Assembly (NCBI GenBank): GCA_011390695.1
Contig: JAABRW010000427.1
Coordinates: forward strand, 1 to 13,078
DNA length: 13,078 bases
Source of the DNA: Desulfotignum sp.
GTDB lineage: Bacteria; Desulfobacterota; Desulfobacteria; Desulfobacterales; Desulfobacteraceae
Direction: 5' to 3'
Under the pieces are notes generated by a model. That model was not told where the DNA came from. It did no database searches and saw only the letters and a list, made by a program, of their open reading frames with translations. Within the stretch, counting starts at the first letter, position 1; each line of letters starts with the position of its first letter. This document shows, one piece after another, positions 1 to 7,769 of this stretch. The position numbers were made by a program, and so were the translations under genes.

Positions 1-585
1 CTGGAAGCGTGCAAATCTCTTGATCTGGATATTTTCACCAATCTTGCCGATGGTTTCTTTTACAACATCTTCTATGGTTTTCTGGGGATCTTTCACATAC
101 TGCTGGCTCATGAGGCAGACCTCTTTGTAGAATTTTTCCACCTTGCCGTCCACAATTTTGTCGATGATGTTTTCAGGTTTGCCTTCTTCCAGCATCTGGG
201 CGCGGAAAATTTCGCGCTCTTTTTCCACCAAAGTTTTGTCCACATCATCAGGGGTCAGACCGGCAGGATTTGCAGCAGCAATATGCATGGCAATGTTCTT
301 TGCAAAGGTGAGAAAATCCTCTGTCTTGGCCACAAAATCTGATTCACAATTGATTTCAACCAGCACCCCGAGTTTGGCGCCGGTATGGATGTAGGAATAG
401 ACAACCCCTTCTGAAGTGGAACGGCCGGCCCGTTTGGCAGCCCTGGCCAGGCCTTTTTTACGTAAAAGCTCGATGGCTTTTTCCATGTTGCCGTCTGCTT
501 CGGCAAGCACCCGTTTACAATCCATTATACCCGAACCCGTCGCATCTCTGAGTTCCTTTACCATTGCTGCGGAAATATCAGCCAT
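1..585 (-). CDS. tsf: Elongation factor Ts (C-terminal end cut by window edge)
   Basis: EF-Ts is the cytoplasmic guanine-nucleotide exchange factor that recycles EF-Tu-GDP. The first 195 codons are visible and no stop is reached before base 1. The N-terminal UBA-like domain carries the family signature LRDATGSGIMDCKRVLAEA at residues 12-30, with KAIELLRKKGLA after it. The core shows GVLVEINCESDFVAKTEDF near residues 75-95. The end (IGENIQIKRFARFQ) resembles the normal C-terminus of the short EF-Ts form of about 195-220 residues found in deltaproteobacteria and Thermus, so only a few residues are probably missing. The ATG at 585-583 follows an AGGAG site about 10 bases upstream. It lies 24 bases after the rpsB stop, the classic rpsB-tsf operon, so it is probably co-transcribed with S2. 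Identification is firm. Confidence 0.97.
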   Translation of the reverse strand, partial: MADISAAMVKELRDATGSGIMDCKRVLAEADGNMEKAIELLRKKGLARAAKRAGRSTSEGVVYSYIHTGAKLGVLVEINCESDFVAKTEDFLTFAKNIAMHIAAANPAGLTPDDVDKTLVEKEREIFRAQMLEEGKPENIIDKIVDGKVEKFYKEVCLMSQQYVKDPQKTIEDVVKETIGKIGENIQIKRFARFQ

Positions 586-609
586 TTTATATTTGCTCCT
601 AAATTTATG

Positions 610-1497
610 TTATTCAGTTTCAACCGTTTCTTCAACTGGTGCAGCCGGGGTGACTTTTTCTTCAACTGATTCGGCCGGGGTGACTTTTCGTTTGATCTTT
701 TCCACAACCGGCCCGTCACTGCCGTCTGACACGACTTCAATGGCAACTTTCTTCTCACCTGTATCTGTATCTTCTTTTGTGTCGCCGTCTTCCCGGGCCT
801 GCATCTTTTCTTCATAGATCTGGCGGCCTTCAATACAGGCATCTGCAATGCGGGAAGTAAACAGACGGATAGATCTGATGGCGTCATCATTTCCGGGAAT
901 TACATAATCGATATCATCCGGGTCGCAGTTGGTATCCACCACCGCTACAATGGGAATGCCCAGACGCTTGCCCTCTTTTACCGCAATGGCTTCATTTTTG
1001 GGATCAATGATGAAAATGGCGGAGGGCAGCCTTTTCATATTGCTGATCCCGCCGATGGCAAATTCCAGTTTTTCTTTTTCCTTGAGCATTTTGGACTGTT
1101 CTTTTTTGGGATAATTTTCAAGGGTGCCGTCATTTTCAATGGAATTGAGAAAGTGAAACCGGGTGATATTGTTTTTAATGGTCTGAAAATTGGTCAGCAT
1201 CCCCCCCAGCCAGCGGTTTTCAACATAAAACATCTCCGCTCTGTTGGCTTCTTCATAAATCGCTTCTGATGCCTGTTTTTTGGTACCCACAAACAGGACA
1301 TCCTTGCCTTCGGCGGCAACACCCTTGATAAAATCATGGGCCTGTTTGAACAGTTTGACCGTCTGCTGCAGGTCAATGATGTAAATGCCGTTTCTGGCCC
1401 CGAAAATATATTTTTTCATTTTGGGGTTCCAGCGTTTTGTCTGGTGTCCGAAATGCACACCTGCTTCCAAAAGTTCTCTGATCGTAATGTAAGCCAT
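610..1497 (-). CDS. rpsB: 30S ribosomal protein S2
   Basis: S2 is a 30S subunit protein that helps hold S1 and is needed for translation initiation. The 295-residue product begins [19 protein letters not shown] and contains the S2 signatures [20 protein letters not shown] and, later, [18 protein letters not shown] and [28 protein letters not shown] chose the ATG at 1497-1495 because a GGAG site sits five bases upstream and the family starts here; a longer in-frame opening to 1545 lacks support. The folded part ends near residue 245. A charged, Glu/Thr/Val/Pro-rich tail of about 45 residues follows, containing two copies of a KVTPAxxVEE-like decapeptide. Its own promoter is predicted at 1626-1654, giving a leader of roughly 120 bases, a place where S2 autoregulation could act (known in other bacteria, not shown here). 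Confidence 0.97.
   Translation of the reverse strand: MAYITIRELLEAGVHFGHQTKRWNPKMKKYIFGARNGIYIIDLQQTVKLFKQAHDFIKGVAAEGKDVLFVGTKKQASEAIYEEANRAEMFYVENRWLGGMLTNFQTIKNNITRFHFLNSIENDGTLENYPKKEQSKMLKEKEKLEFAIGGISNMKRLPSAIFIIDPKNEAIAVKEGKRLGIPIVAVVDTNCDPDDIDYVIPGNDDAIRSIRLFTSRIADACIEGRQIYEEKMQAREDGDTKEDTDTGEKKVAIEVVSDGSDGPVVEKIKRKVTPAESVEEKVTPAAPVEETVETE
628..687 (-). repeat. Two tandem 30-bp units in the rpsB tail
   Basis: Units 628-657 and 658-687 are near-identical 30-bp direct repeats that start TTCTTCAACTG on the plus strand and differ at only a few bases. They are in frame and encode two copies of a KVTPAxxVEE decapeptide ([10 protein letters not shown] / APVEE...) in the acidic C-terminal tail of S2. 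This is a recent in-frame duplication of low-complexity sequence. Confidence 0.85.
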
Positions 1498-1625
1498 TTG
1501 TTCTCCAAATTGTTCTAATGGTTTTTTGTCCTTCACCCATTTCATTCCCGGAAATCAACTTTGTTACAAGCACCGGACCCCGGGTCCATGGGTGTGTGTT
1601 TTAATAATCTTCACAAATCCTATCA

Positions 1626-1654
1626 AGTTTAGCAAAAACCAGACAATTAATCAA
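1626..1654 (-). promoter_or_regulatory. Predicted sigma70 promoter of rpsB-tsf
   Basis: On the minus strand TTGATT (1654-1649) and TAAACT (1631-1626) are separated by exactly 17 bases. The -35 box overlaps the last codons and stop of prmC, so rpsB-tsf can be transcribed independently of the upstream prfA-prmC unit. The resulting leader of about 120 bases includes the odd palindrome GGACCCGGGGTCC near 1575-1588, which could fold. Prediction from consensus only. Confidence 0.55.
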
Positions 1655-2513
1655 TTTTTTTTTTAAGGTGCACCACCCGGTCATGGCCGGCCAGGTCTTT
1701 AACAAATGCTATGGTGTCATATCCTTGGCAGGTTTTTGCAAAAGCCGTAACTTTATGTTTTTGGTCGAACCCTGTTTCCAGAAGCACATGTCCCCCCGGC
1801 ACAAGATAATCACAGGCAGATGCCAGAATCTTCCGGATACAATCCAGTCCGTCCTGCCCGCCGTCAAGTGCACACACCGGTTCATGGTCCTTTATCTCCG
1901 GTGCAAGACCGGGGATATCGCTGGTGGGGATATAAGGCGGGTTGGATACAATGATATCAAAAACAGGACCCGGGGCCAGAGGAGAAAACCAGGACCCTTT
2001 GAAAAAACAAATAGTTGTGGTGCCTGCCTGACCGGCATTTATCCGGGCCGCGTCCAGGGCTGCTTCTGAAATATCGCCGGCAAAAAACCGGTTTCGGGGG
2101 GCGGCTTTTGCCAAAGACACAACAATGGCGCCGGAGCCTGCGCCCAGCTCCAGGATGGTTTTTTCATTTTCAGGTTCCCGGGCCAGCAGATCCAGGGTGG
2201 TTGTCACCAGGGTTTCCGTATCCGGTCTGGGAATGAGCACACCGGGTTTCACCTGGAACCGGGATTCAAAAAATCCTTTTTCGCCGGTGATATAGGCCAC
2301 TGGTTCATGGTTTAAGCGCCGGTGAATCAAGGCCTTGAACCGTGTCAATTCCCCTTTCTCCAGGGGCCGATCGTGCTGCAGATACAGATCCAGGCGCCGG
2401 ATTCCCAGGCAGAATCCCAGCAGAATTTCAGCGGTCAGGCGGGGGCTGTCAATCCCGTGTTTTTTAAAATAGGTTTCTGTCCAGGCAACCAGCTTGAATA
2501 CGGTCCATTCCAT
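1647..2513 (-). CDS. prmC: Peptide chain release factor N5-glutamine methyltransferase
   Basis: PrmC (HemK) uses S-adenosylmethionine to methylate the glutamine of the GGQ motif in release factors RF1 and RF2, which speeds peptide release. The 288-residue product has the N-terminal helical domain (about 1-80), then the Rossmann methyltransferase domain: PRPDTE at 95-100, the SAM-binding LELGAGSG at 121-128, the acidic AGDIS at 145-149, and the catalytic NPPY at 191-194 that binds the substrate glutamine. Length is normal. Its ATG (2513-2511) overlaps the prfA stop by one base (TAATG), so the two are translationally coupled; the enzyme is encoded right behind its substrate RF1. The stop at 1647 lies within the predicted rpsB promoter. 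Confidence 0.96.
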   Translation of the reverse strand: MEWTVFKLVAWTETYFKKHGIDSPRLTAEILLGFCLGIRRLDLYLQHDRPLEKGELTRFKALIHRRLNHEPVAYITGEKGFFESRFQVKPGVLIPRPDTETLVTTTLDLLAREPENEKTILELGAGSGAIVVSLAKAAPRNRFFAGDISEAALDAARINAGQAGTTTICFFKGSWFSPLAPGPVFDIIVSNPPYIPTSDIPGLAPEIKDHEPVCALDGGQDGLDCIRKILASACDYLVPGGHVLLETGFDQKHKVTAFAKTCQGYDTIAFVKDLAGHDRVVHLKKKID

Positions 2514-3586
2514 TACGCAAGGGTGGGGCTTTCCTGCAATGCCCGGGCCTGGTGGTGGGTTTTCAATTCATCGATAATGGTCTGGATATCCCCCTCCATG
2601 ATGCTGTCCAGTTTATACAGGGTCAGTCCGATGCGGTGGTCGGTCATCCTGCCCTGGGGGAAATTATAGGTGCGGATGCGCCCGCTTCTGTCCCCGGTTC
2701 CCACCTGGCCTTTGCGGTCGGCTGCCCGCTTTGCTTCTTCTTCCTGCATCCTGGCATCCAGGATGCGGGATTTCAGCACATTCATGGCCTTGGCTTTGTT
2801 TTTATGCTGGGATTTTTCATCCTGGCAGGTGGCCACCACCCCTGTGGGTACGTGGGTGACCCTGACCGCGGAATCGGTTGTGTTGACGGACTGCCCCCCC
2901 GGACCTGATGCCCGGAAAACATCCACTTTAATATCTGCCGGATTGATTTCGATATCCACATCTTCGGCCTCGGGCAGCACGGCAACGGTCACCGCAGAGG
3001 TGTGGATCCGGCCCTGGGTTTCGGTTTCAGGGACCCGCTGCACCCGGTGGGTGCCGCTTTCAAACTTAAAGGCACCGAAGGCCCCCCTGCCCCGCACCAG
3101 ACACACGACTTCTTTGAACCCGCCGGCACTGGAATCGTTTTTCTCGATAATATCAATTTTCCAGTTTCTGGTCTCTGCATACCGGGAATACATTCTGAAA
3201 AGGTCTCCGGCAAAAATACCGGCTTCTTCTCCGCCGGTACCGGCCCGGATCTCCAGAATCACATTTTTTTCATCCCTGGGATCTTTGGGCATGAGCAAGG
3301 TATTGAGTCTGGATGTCAGGGTTTCCATCTGCTTTTCCAGCGAGGCAATCTCTTCTCTGGCCATGGACCGGATATCAGGGTCTGTATCCTTGAGCAGTTC
3401 CCTGGCCTCTGAAAGTTCCGCCATAACCCCTTCATAGGTCCTGAACACCGGAACGATCCGGTTGAGTTCGCCGTGTTCCTTAACATATTTCTGGTATTTG
3501 TGCTGGTCCTTTATCACCTCAGGGTCGCTCAGGAGATGTTCCAGTTTTATATACCGTTCCTCAATGCCTTTTAATTTTTCAATCAT
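2513..3586 (-). CDS. prfA: Peptide chain release factor 1
   Basis: RF1 recognises UAA and UAG in the ribosomal A site and triggers peptidyl-tRNA hydrolysis. With the ATG at 3586-3584 the protein has 357 residues, the usual size. It shows the coiled-coil domain 1, the anticodon-like PxT tripeptide (PET, about 186-188, within [18 protein letters not shown]2 would have SPF here) and the catalytic GGQ at 230-232 in [18 protein letters not shown], followed by the conserved [13 protein letters not shown] segment. I prefer this start because family members begin close to [16 protein letters not shown] codon at 3601-3599 would add five residues, but it lies in the arm of a hairpin and has no ribosome site. 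The chosen ATG also has only a weak GGA ten bases upstream. It is coupled to prmC by a one-base overlap. Confidence 0.95.
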   Translation of the reverse strand: MIEKLKGIEERYIKLEHLLSDPEVIKDQHKYQKYVKEHGELNRIVPVFRTYEGVMAELSEARELLKDTDPDIRSMAREEIASLEKQMETLTSRLNTLLMPKDPRDEKNVILEIRAGTGGEEAGIFAGDLFRMYSRYAETRNWKIDIIEKNDSSAGGFKEVVCLVRGRGAFGAFKFESGTHRVQRVPETETQGRIHTSAVTVAVLPEAEDVDIEINPADIKVDVFRASGPGGQSVNTTDSAVRVTHVPTGVVATCQDEKSQHKNKAKAMNVLKSRILDARMQEEEAKRAADRKGQVGTGDRSGRIRTYNFPQGRMTDHRIGLTLYKLDSIMEGDIQTIIDELKTHHQARALQESPTLA

Positions 3587-3590
3587 GCGC

Positions 3591-3629
3591 AAAAAATCCA
3601 AAAGGGGTGCCCCAAGGCAAGCCCCCTTT
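3591..3629 (-). terminator. Terminator-like hairpin between rpmE and prfA
   Basis: On the minus strand the sequence AAAGGGG, then a GCT bulge, TGCC, a TTGG loop, GGCA and CCCCTTT can form a stem of 7 plus 4 base pairs (3629-3601). It is followed by TTTTGGATTTTTT, ending a few bases before the prfA ATG at 3586. This resembles an intrinsic terminator or attenuator after rpmE. It could reduce read-through into prfA or hide its start region. Folding is by eye only. Confidence 0.45.
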
Positions 3630-3652
3630 GTAAAATTCCACTGGATATAAAG

Positions 3653-3871
3653 TTATACAAGTTTGGTTGCATCAAACCCGGCATATTTTCTTTTGAACCG
3701 GTCGATGCGGCCGGCTGAATCCACCAGTTTCTGTTTTCCGGTGAAGAAAGGATGGCAGCTGGAACAGATTTCCACCTTGATATTTTCTTTGGTGGAGCCC
3801 ACCTCAAAAGTGGCACCGCAGGCACAGGAAGCTGTGGTTCTAACATAGTTGGGGTGTATTTCTTTTTTCAT
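3653..3871 (-). CDS. rpmE: 50S ribosomal protein L31 (zinc-binding form)
   Basis: L31 is a small protein of the 50S central protuberance that bridges to the 30S subunit. The 72-residue product begins [19 protein letters not shown] and has four cysteines at 16, 18, 36 and 39 (CxC and CSSC). This is the pattern of the zinc-containing (C+) L31 type, as opposed to the zinc-free YtiA/L31B type. The conserved HPFFTGKQK follows. The ATG at 3871-3869 is chosen because family members start there and an AGGAG site lies ten bases upstream; a 12-residue longer reading frame is unsupported. It sits 61 bases downstream of rho and 66 bases upstream of prfA, the common rho-rpmE-prfA arrangement. Confidence 0.97.
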   Translation of the reverse strand: MKKEIHPNYVRTTASCACGATFEVGSTKENIKVEICSSCHPFFTGKQKLVDSAGRIDRFKRKYAGFDATKLV

Positions 3872-3932
3872 TTTACCTATCACTCCTTGGATCAGTCTTT
3901 TTGGCAAGACAGCTGATTCATAAAAATTATGC

Positions 3933-5180
3933 TCAAGAATTCATTAATTCCAGAAACTCTTTATTATCCTTTGTTCCCTGCATTTTTTCAAGTAAAAACT
4001 GCATACTGTCCACAGAATTTAAACTGGACAGCAATTTTCGCAGGATCCAGACCCGGTTCAAGGTCATGGGATCCAGCAGCAGTTCCTCTTTTCTGGTGCC
4101 GGACTTGTTAATGTCAATGGCCGGAAACACCCGCTTGTCAGCCAGCTTTCTGTCCAGAACCAGCTCCATGTTGCCGGTGCCCTTGAATTCTTCAAAAATC
4201 ACCTCATCCATTCTGCTGCCCGTGTCCACCAGGGCTGTGGCAATGATGGTAAGGCTGCCGCCGTCTTCAATGTTCCGGGCGGCCCCGAAAAACCGTTTGG
4301 GCCGGTCCAGGGCATTGGAATCCACACCACCGGACAGAATTTTTCCGGAGGGGGGCATCACCGCATTGTAAGCCCGGGCCAGGCGGGTGATGGAATCCAG
4401 GAGAATCACAACGTCGTGGCCCTGTTCCACGATGCGCTTGGCTTTTTCAATCACCATTTCCGCCACCTGCACATGGCGCTCTGCAGGCTCGTCAAAGGTG
4501 GAACTGATCACTTCCGCATCCACGGACCGGGTCATGTCCGTGACCTCTTCAGGGCGTTCATCAATAAGAAGAATCATGGGAACAATGCTTTTGTGGGAGG
4601 CGATCATGGAATTGGCAATATTCTGCAACAGCATGGTCTTGCCTGCCTTGGGCGGAGAAACAATCAACCCCCGCTGGCCGAAACCCACAGGGCACATCAG
4701 ATCAATCACCCGCATGGAATAGTTGTCTGATTCCGCCTCCAGATGCATTTTCCGCTCCGGATACAGGGGCAGCAGGTTATCGAACAAAATGGTTTCAGCC
4801 GCCAGTTCAGGGCTCTGGAAATTGACCGCCTCCACTTTGAGCAAAGCAAAATACCTTTCTGAGTCCTTGGGCTGCCTCACCTGGCCGGAGATGGTATCCC
4901 CGGTTCTCAGATTAAACCGCCGGATCTGGGAAGGTGAAACATAAATATCATCCGGACCGGGCAGATAATTGTATCCCGGAGCCCGCAGAAAACCAAATCC
5001 ATCCGGCAGAATTTCCAGGGTGCCTTCACCATATACCTGGCCGCTTTTTTCTATGTTGGCCTGGAGCAGAGCAAAAATCAATTCCTGTTTTTTTAATCCG
5101 CCGATCCCTTTGATATTGTTTTCTTTTGCAAGCTTGGTCAGCTCACTGATTTTCATTTTGTTAAGGTCTACAAGATTCAT
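3933..5180 (-). CDS. rho: Transcription termination factor Rho
   Basis: Rho is a hexameric RNA-dependent ATPase that unwinds nascent transcripts from RNA polymerase. The product has 415 residues (E. coli Rho has 419). The N-terminal SAP-like helices ([20 protein letters not shown]) are followed by the RNA-binding cold-shock-like domain with [13 protein letters not shown] at 56-68. The RecA-type motor has Walker [10 protein letters not shown] at 174-182, Walker [12 protein letters not shown], the Q-loop region [12 protein letters not shown], the R-loop [20 protein letters not shown] and the arginine-rich end [21 protein letters not shown]. No insertion domain is present. The ATG at 5180-5178 has a GGGAG site five bases upstream; a GTG four codons earlier is less likely because it overlaps that site. 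A promoter at 5374-5402 gives a leader of nearly 190 bases, which would suit Rho autoregulation (known in E. coli, inferred here). Confidence 0.97.
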   Translation of the reverse strand: MNLVDLNKMKISELTKLAKENNIKGIGGLKKQELIFALLQANIEKSGQVYGEGTLEILPDGFGFLRAPGYNYLPGPDDIYVSPSQIRRFNLRTGDTISGQVRQPKDSERYFALLKVEAVNFQSPELAAETILFDNLLPLYPERKMHLEAESDNYSMRVIDLMCPVGFGQRGLIVSPPKAGKTMLLQNIANSMIASHKSIVPMILLIDERPEEVTDMTRSVDAEVISSTFDEPAERHVQVAEMVIEKAKRIVEQGHDVVILLDSITRLARAYNAVMPPSGKILSGGVDSNALDRPKRFFGAARNIEDGGSLTIIATALVDTGSRMDEVIFEEFKGTGNMELVLDRKLADKRVFPAIDINKSGTRKEELLLDPMTLNRVWILRKLLSSLNSVDSMQFLLEKMQGTKDNKEFLELMNS

Positions 5181-5373
5181 TCGTGCTCCCACATGTTAAT
5201 ATTTTTTCTGAATGCCGGCATGGTTTTTGTTTCGGTATTTTTTTTAATCGGTTTTCACGGATCACTGGCAAGGATCAATTGTGTTTATAAGGGATACCGT
5301 TCGATAGTCTGGAAATTTCAAGCACTTACAAAAATGCAGACAGATGGCTGGTATTTTCTGGATAACGTTCTGA

Positions 5374-5402
5374 CTAATAGTGCATTAATTTTTTGTTGTC
5401 AA
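5374..5402 (-). promoter_or_regulatory. Predicted sigma70 promoter of rho
   Basis: On the minus strand TTGACA (5402-5397), a perfect -35 box, is followed 17 bases later by TATTAG (5379-5374). The -35 box lies inside the last codons of coaE, so rho has its own promoter and the mRNA would carry a 5' leader of nearly 190 bases. No gene was recognised in 5193-5384. It holds this promoter, T-rich tracts, a perfect 10-bp palindrome ATGCCGGCAT at 5212-5221 and a 14-codon upstream reading frame ending on the rho start. Confidence 0.6.
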
Positions 5403-6017
5403 GAACTCTTTTTTGATTTCAGCATACAGATCGGCAACAGATTCAAAGACTTCACCCGGTCTTCCCTGATTTTGAATCACATAATCTGCTTGCGCCATCT
5501 TTTGTTTCTGGTCCATCTGTAAAGACAAAATTTTTTTTGCCTCTGCAAAACCCACCTTGTCCCTTTCAGCTATTCTTCGGGCAAGTGCATCTTCAGGGGC
5601 CGCCACAACAACCACAACATCAAATTTTTTTTCCATGCCTGTTTCAAACAGCAGGGGCACTTCTACAGCACAGGCCTTTTCCGGGCCATAATCCGCTGCT
5701 GCCATCTGCCGGAACAATGATGCAAAAATAAGCGGGTGCAGCAGGGCTTCAAGCTGCCGGCGCAGATCGGGCCTGTCCATCATCATGCGCCGCATTCCGG
5801 CCCGGTCCAGGGTTTTATCAGGTGTTACCACCTGAGGTCCGAAAAGTTTCTTCACACCCTCATACCCTTTTTGTCCGGGGGCCACCACCTGTCTTGCAAT
5901 CTGGTCACAGTCCAGGATCACCAGGCCCAGGGATGAAAATGCCTTTAAAACAAGGCTTTTTCCAGACCCTGCAGATCCTGTTACACCGATTTTCACAATA
6001 TCTGAATGCGCCATCAT
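5385..6017 (-). CDS. coaE: Dephospho-CoA kinase
   Basis: CoaE phosphorylates the 3'-hydroxyl of the ribose of dephospho-CoA with ATP, the last step of coenzyme A synthesis, in the cytoplasm. The 210-residue product has the P-loop GSAGSGKS at 14-21, the conserved DCDQIARQ (36-43, DxD type) and the later LEALLHPLI and VEVPLLFETGMEKKFD segments typical of the CoaE family. The C-terminal lid region ending in KIKKEF-like basic residues is normal. Two consecutive ATG codons (6017 and 6014) are possible starts; neither has a recognisable ribosome-binding site. A predicted promoter is so close that the message might be leaderless. It lies divergently from ndk and upstream of rho, whose promoter sits in its 3' end. 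Confidence 0.95.
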   Translation of the reverse strand: MMAHSDIVKIGVTGSAGSGKSLVLKAFSSLGLVILDCDQIARQVVAPGQKGYEGVKKLFGPQVVTPDKTLDRAGMRRMMMDRPDLRRQLEALLHPLIFASLFRQMAAADYGPEKACAVEVPLLFETGMEKKFDVVVVVAAPEDALARRIAERDKVGFAEAKKILSLQMDQKQKMAQADYVIQNQGRPGEVFESVADLYAEIKKEFLTTKN

Positions 6018-6025
6018 GTTGACTT

Positions 6026-6053
6026 ATAATACAGGTATGTGGTATTTTTGCAA
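6026..6053 (-). promoter_or_regulatory. Candidate coaE promoter sharing its -35 with ndk
   Basis: On the minus strand TTGCAA (6053-6048) and TATTAT (6031-6026) are separated by 16 bases. Transcription would begin around 6019, only one or two bases before the coaE ATG at 6017. That would fit the absence of a Shine-Dalgarno sequence and a leaderless mRNA. TTGCAA is its own reverse complement, so the same six bases serve as -35 in the opposite direction. Consensus-based only. Confidence 0.35.
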
Positions 6054-6076
6054 CCCTGTTCAGGCAGTATCATAAT
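6048..6076 (+). promoter_or_regulatory. Candidate ndk promoter
   Basis: TTGCAA (6048-6053) and CATAAT (6071-6076) are separated by 17 bases. The ndk start at 6160 would have a leader of roughly 75 bases. The -35 box is shared with the divergent coaE candidate. Confidence 0.4.
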
Positions 6077-6159
6077 ATTTAGGGGGTCTTGTACTGCATA
6101 CGCAGCCACCGGCCCTGTTTCACCATATACTTTAAAATTTACAGAAAGGAAAACCGCAC

Positions 6160-6579
6160 GTGGAAAGAACATTGTCCATTATCAAACCCGACGGGGTTGC
6201 CAAAAACGTCATCGGTGATGTCATCAAGCGATTTGAAACAGCAGGCATCAAAATCGCTGCCATGAAAATGCTCCAGCTCACCAAAACCCAGGCCCAAGGA
6301 TTTTATGCTGTGCACAAAGAACGCCCCTTTTTCGACAGCCTCACCGATTTCATGACCTCGGGTCCCATCGTGGTCATGGTTCTGGAAGGCAAAGATGTGA
6401 TCGCAAAAAACCGCAAACTCATGGGTGCCACCAATTTCAAGGAAGCTGAAGAAGGCACCATCAGGCGGGACTATGCCACAGACATTGAAAAAAATGTGGT
6501 CCACGGATCTGATGCCCCGGAAACCGCAGCCTTTGAAATATCCTTTTTTTTCAACAATCTGGAGATCCAGGTCCGGTAA
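6160..6579 (+). CDS. ndk: Nucleoside diphosphate kinase
   Basis: Ndk transfers the gamma phosphate of ATP to nucleoside diphosphates through a phosphohistidine and balances cellular NTP and dNTP pools. The 139-residue product begins [19 protein letters not shown], the standard start. It has [19 protein letters not shown] at 53-71 and the active-site [15 protein letters not shown] with catalytic His115. The usual GATNPxxAxPGTIR loop reads [14 protein letters not shown], so two prolines are replaced; this is a mild variation and all catalytic residues are present. The start is GTG at 6160, supported by an AAGGA site about ten bases upstream and by the family start. It is a single-gene transcript with a predicted promoter at 6048-6076 and a strong terminator at 6679-6719. 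Confidence 0.97.
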   Translation: MERTLSIIKPDGVAKNVIGDVIKRFETAGIKIAAMKMLQLTKTQAQGFYAVHKERPFFDSLTDFMTSGPIVVMVLEGKDVIAKNRKLMGATNFKEAEEGTIRRDYATDIEKNVVHGSDAPETAAFEISFFFNNLEIQVR

Positions 6580-6678
6580 ATCCGCTGCAAAGAAAGGTCG
6601 GTGTGAATCAATCCGGCGGGTGGGATCTGACCGGAAACATTTTGGACCCTCCCACCAACCCATAAGCGCATCATCCAC

Positions 6679-6719
6679 AAGCGCAGCCGCAGGTTTTCGG
6701 CTGCGCTTTTATTTTTTTA
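6679..6719 (+). terminator. Intrinsic terminator downstream of ndk
   Basis: GCGCAGCCG (6681-6689) and CGGCTGCGC (6698-6706) form a perfect 9-bp GC-rich stem, extended by AA/TT. The loop has 8 bases and the stem is followed by TTTTATTTTTTT. It sits 100 bases after the ndk stop and separates it from the convergent larE. The rest of 6580-6822 contains no recognised gene; GGTGGGA/TCCCACC (about 6618-6656) could pair as a longer-range stem in the ndk 3' region, and GGGGAT/ATCCCC (6740-6758) form a small hairpin. Confidence 0.87.
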
Positions 6720-6822
6720 TCACCCAAAGAAACGGCCGACAGGGGATTTTACATATCCCCCTATACCGCCGATACGCATGTATTCATGGAACCAGCAAGT
6801 CAAAGCCGGTGGTATCATCGGA

Positions 6823-7644
6823 TTAATATTCACGTGGGTTCATATTTCCGGTGCGGTAGCCATCCATATCCAGGCTCACAAAGGCAAATCCCAAATTTTT
6901 GAGGGCTGCTGAAATCTGCTGCCGCATATTGACCATAGGCTTTATGGACCCTTCATCTGTTTCAATGCGGGCCAGACTGCCGTGGCAACGCACCCGGACA
7001 TGGACAAAGCCCAGGGATTTTATAAAGGCTTCTGCCTGTTCAATCTTCTTAAGGGCTTCAGCGGTTATGGGATCTCCACACGGAATCCGGGTGGCCAGGC
7101 AGGACTGGGCAGGCAGATCCCATGCAGACAGGCCCATCTGCCTGGAACAGATCCGGATCTGCTGCTTTGAAAACCCGGCATCCAGCAGCGGGGAAAGAAA
7201 TCCCAGTTCCACGGCAGCCTGCATGCCCGGCCGGAAATCCGCCATATCATCTGTGTTCACCCCGTGCACCAGATGGGCTATGCCGGCCTTGTCTGCAGCA
7301 TCTTTTATCAGGGAAAACACCATTTTTTTGCAGTGATAGCAGCGCTCAGGAGAATTTTCCTTCACCCGGGGCACGTTCAGGATATCGGCATCCAGGACCT
7401 GGTGGTCCACCCCCAGGTCCTGAGCCATCTGCCTTGCCCGCCGGATCTCCTCTCTGGGCACAAATGCTGAATCCACGGTCACCGCCACCAGCCGTTCCAG
7501 GCCGGATGCCGCTGCCACCGCCAGAAGAAAGGTTGAATCCACTCCACCGGAAAAGGCCAGGGCAGCAGTTTTCAGATTCTTTAATCCGGCTTTGAGCACC
7601 GGTATTTTTTCATCACACACCCGGTATTGCGTTTCTTTTACCAT
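6823..7644 (-). CDS. larE: ATP-dependent sacrificial sulfur transferase LarE-like (PP-loop)
   Basis: LarE adenylates the carboxylates of the pyridinium precursor and donates sulfur during synthesis of the nickel-pincer nucleotide cofactor of lactate racemase and related LarA enzymes. The 273-residue product has the PP-loop SGGVDS at 32-37 (AMP/ATP binding), the ERCYHCKK pair Cys102/Cys105, HGVNTDD at 127-133 and the family motif PAQSCLATRIPCG at 178-190. Cys182 corresponds to the sacrificial Cys176 of the Lactobacillus enzyme. The extra CxxC suggests the variant with three cysteines that can hold an iron-sulfur cluster; this assignment is inferred. The start at 7644-7642 has a GAGG site five bases upstream; an ATG eight codons earlier has none. 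No larA, larB or larC is in the window, so the role as cofactor enzyme versus another LarE-family sulfur transferase is unproven. Confidence 0.88.
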   Translation of the reverse strand: MVKETQYRVCDEKIPVLKAGLKNLKTAALAFSGGVDSTFLLAVAAASGLERLVAVTVDSAFVPREEIRRARQMAQDLGVDHQVLDADILNVPRVKENSPERCYHCKKMVFSLIKDAADKAGIAHLVHGVNTDDMADFRPGMQAAVELGFLSPLLDAGFSKQQIRICSRQMGLSAWDLPAQSCLATRIPCGDPITAEALKKIEQAEAFIKSLGFVHVRVRCHGSLARIETDEGSIKPMVNMRQQISAALKNLGFAFVSLDMDGYRTGNMNPREY

Positions 7645-7720
7645 GGATACCTCTTTACCAGATTTCATTTGCCGGGATCAAGTCTGCATCTCACATGTAT
7701 GGCAAATAACCAAAAATTTC

Positions 7721-7749
7721 TTGACACGTATGGGCCTTTGGTGTATATA
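7721..7749 (+). promoter_or_regulatory. Sigma70 promoter of the tRNA-Gln gene
   Basis: TTGACA (7721-7726), a perfect -35 box, and TATATA (7744-7749) are separated by 17 bases. The tRNA begins 20 bases after the -10 box, a normal distance for a stable-RNA promoter. Confidence 0.75.
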
Positions 7750-7769
7750 CCCCGGACATTCAGTCATGG

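Noticed and set aside
2670..3437. Plus-strand open frame of 255 codons opposite prfA
   Set aside because: Antisense to a clear RF1 gene; Ser/Pro-rich translation with no domain and no ribosome site.
3587..3601. TTG start of prfA at 3601
   Set aside because: It lies in the arm of a hairpin, lacks a ribosome site and would add residues not typical of RF1; the ATG at 3586 is preferred, though this is not certain.
6139..6678. Minus-strand frame of 179 codons opposite ndk
   Set aside because: Antisense shadow of ndk, which is certain; the translation has no recognisable motif.
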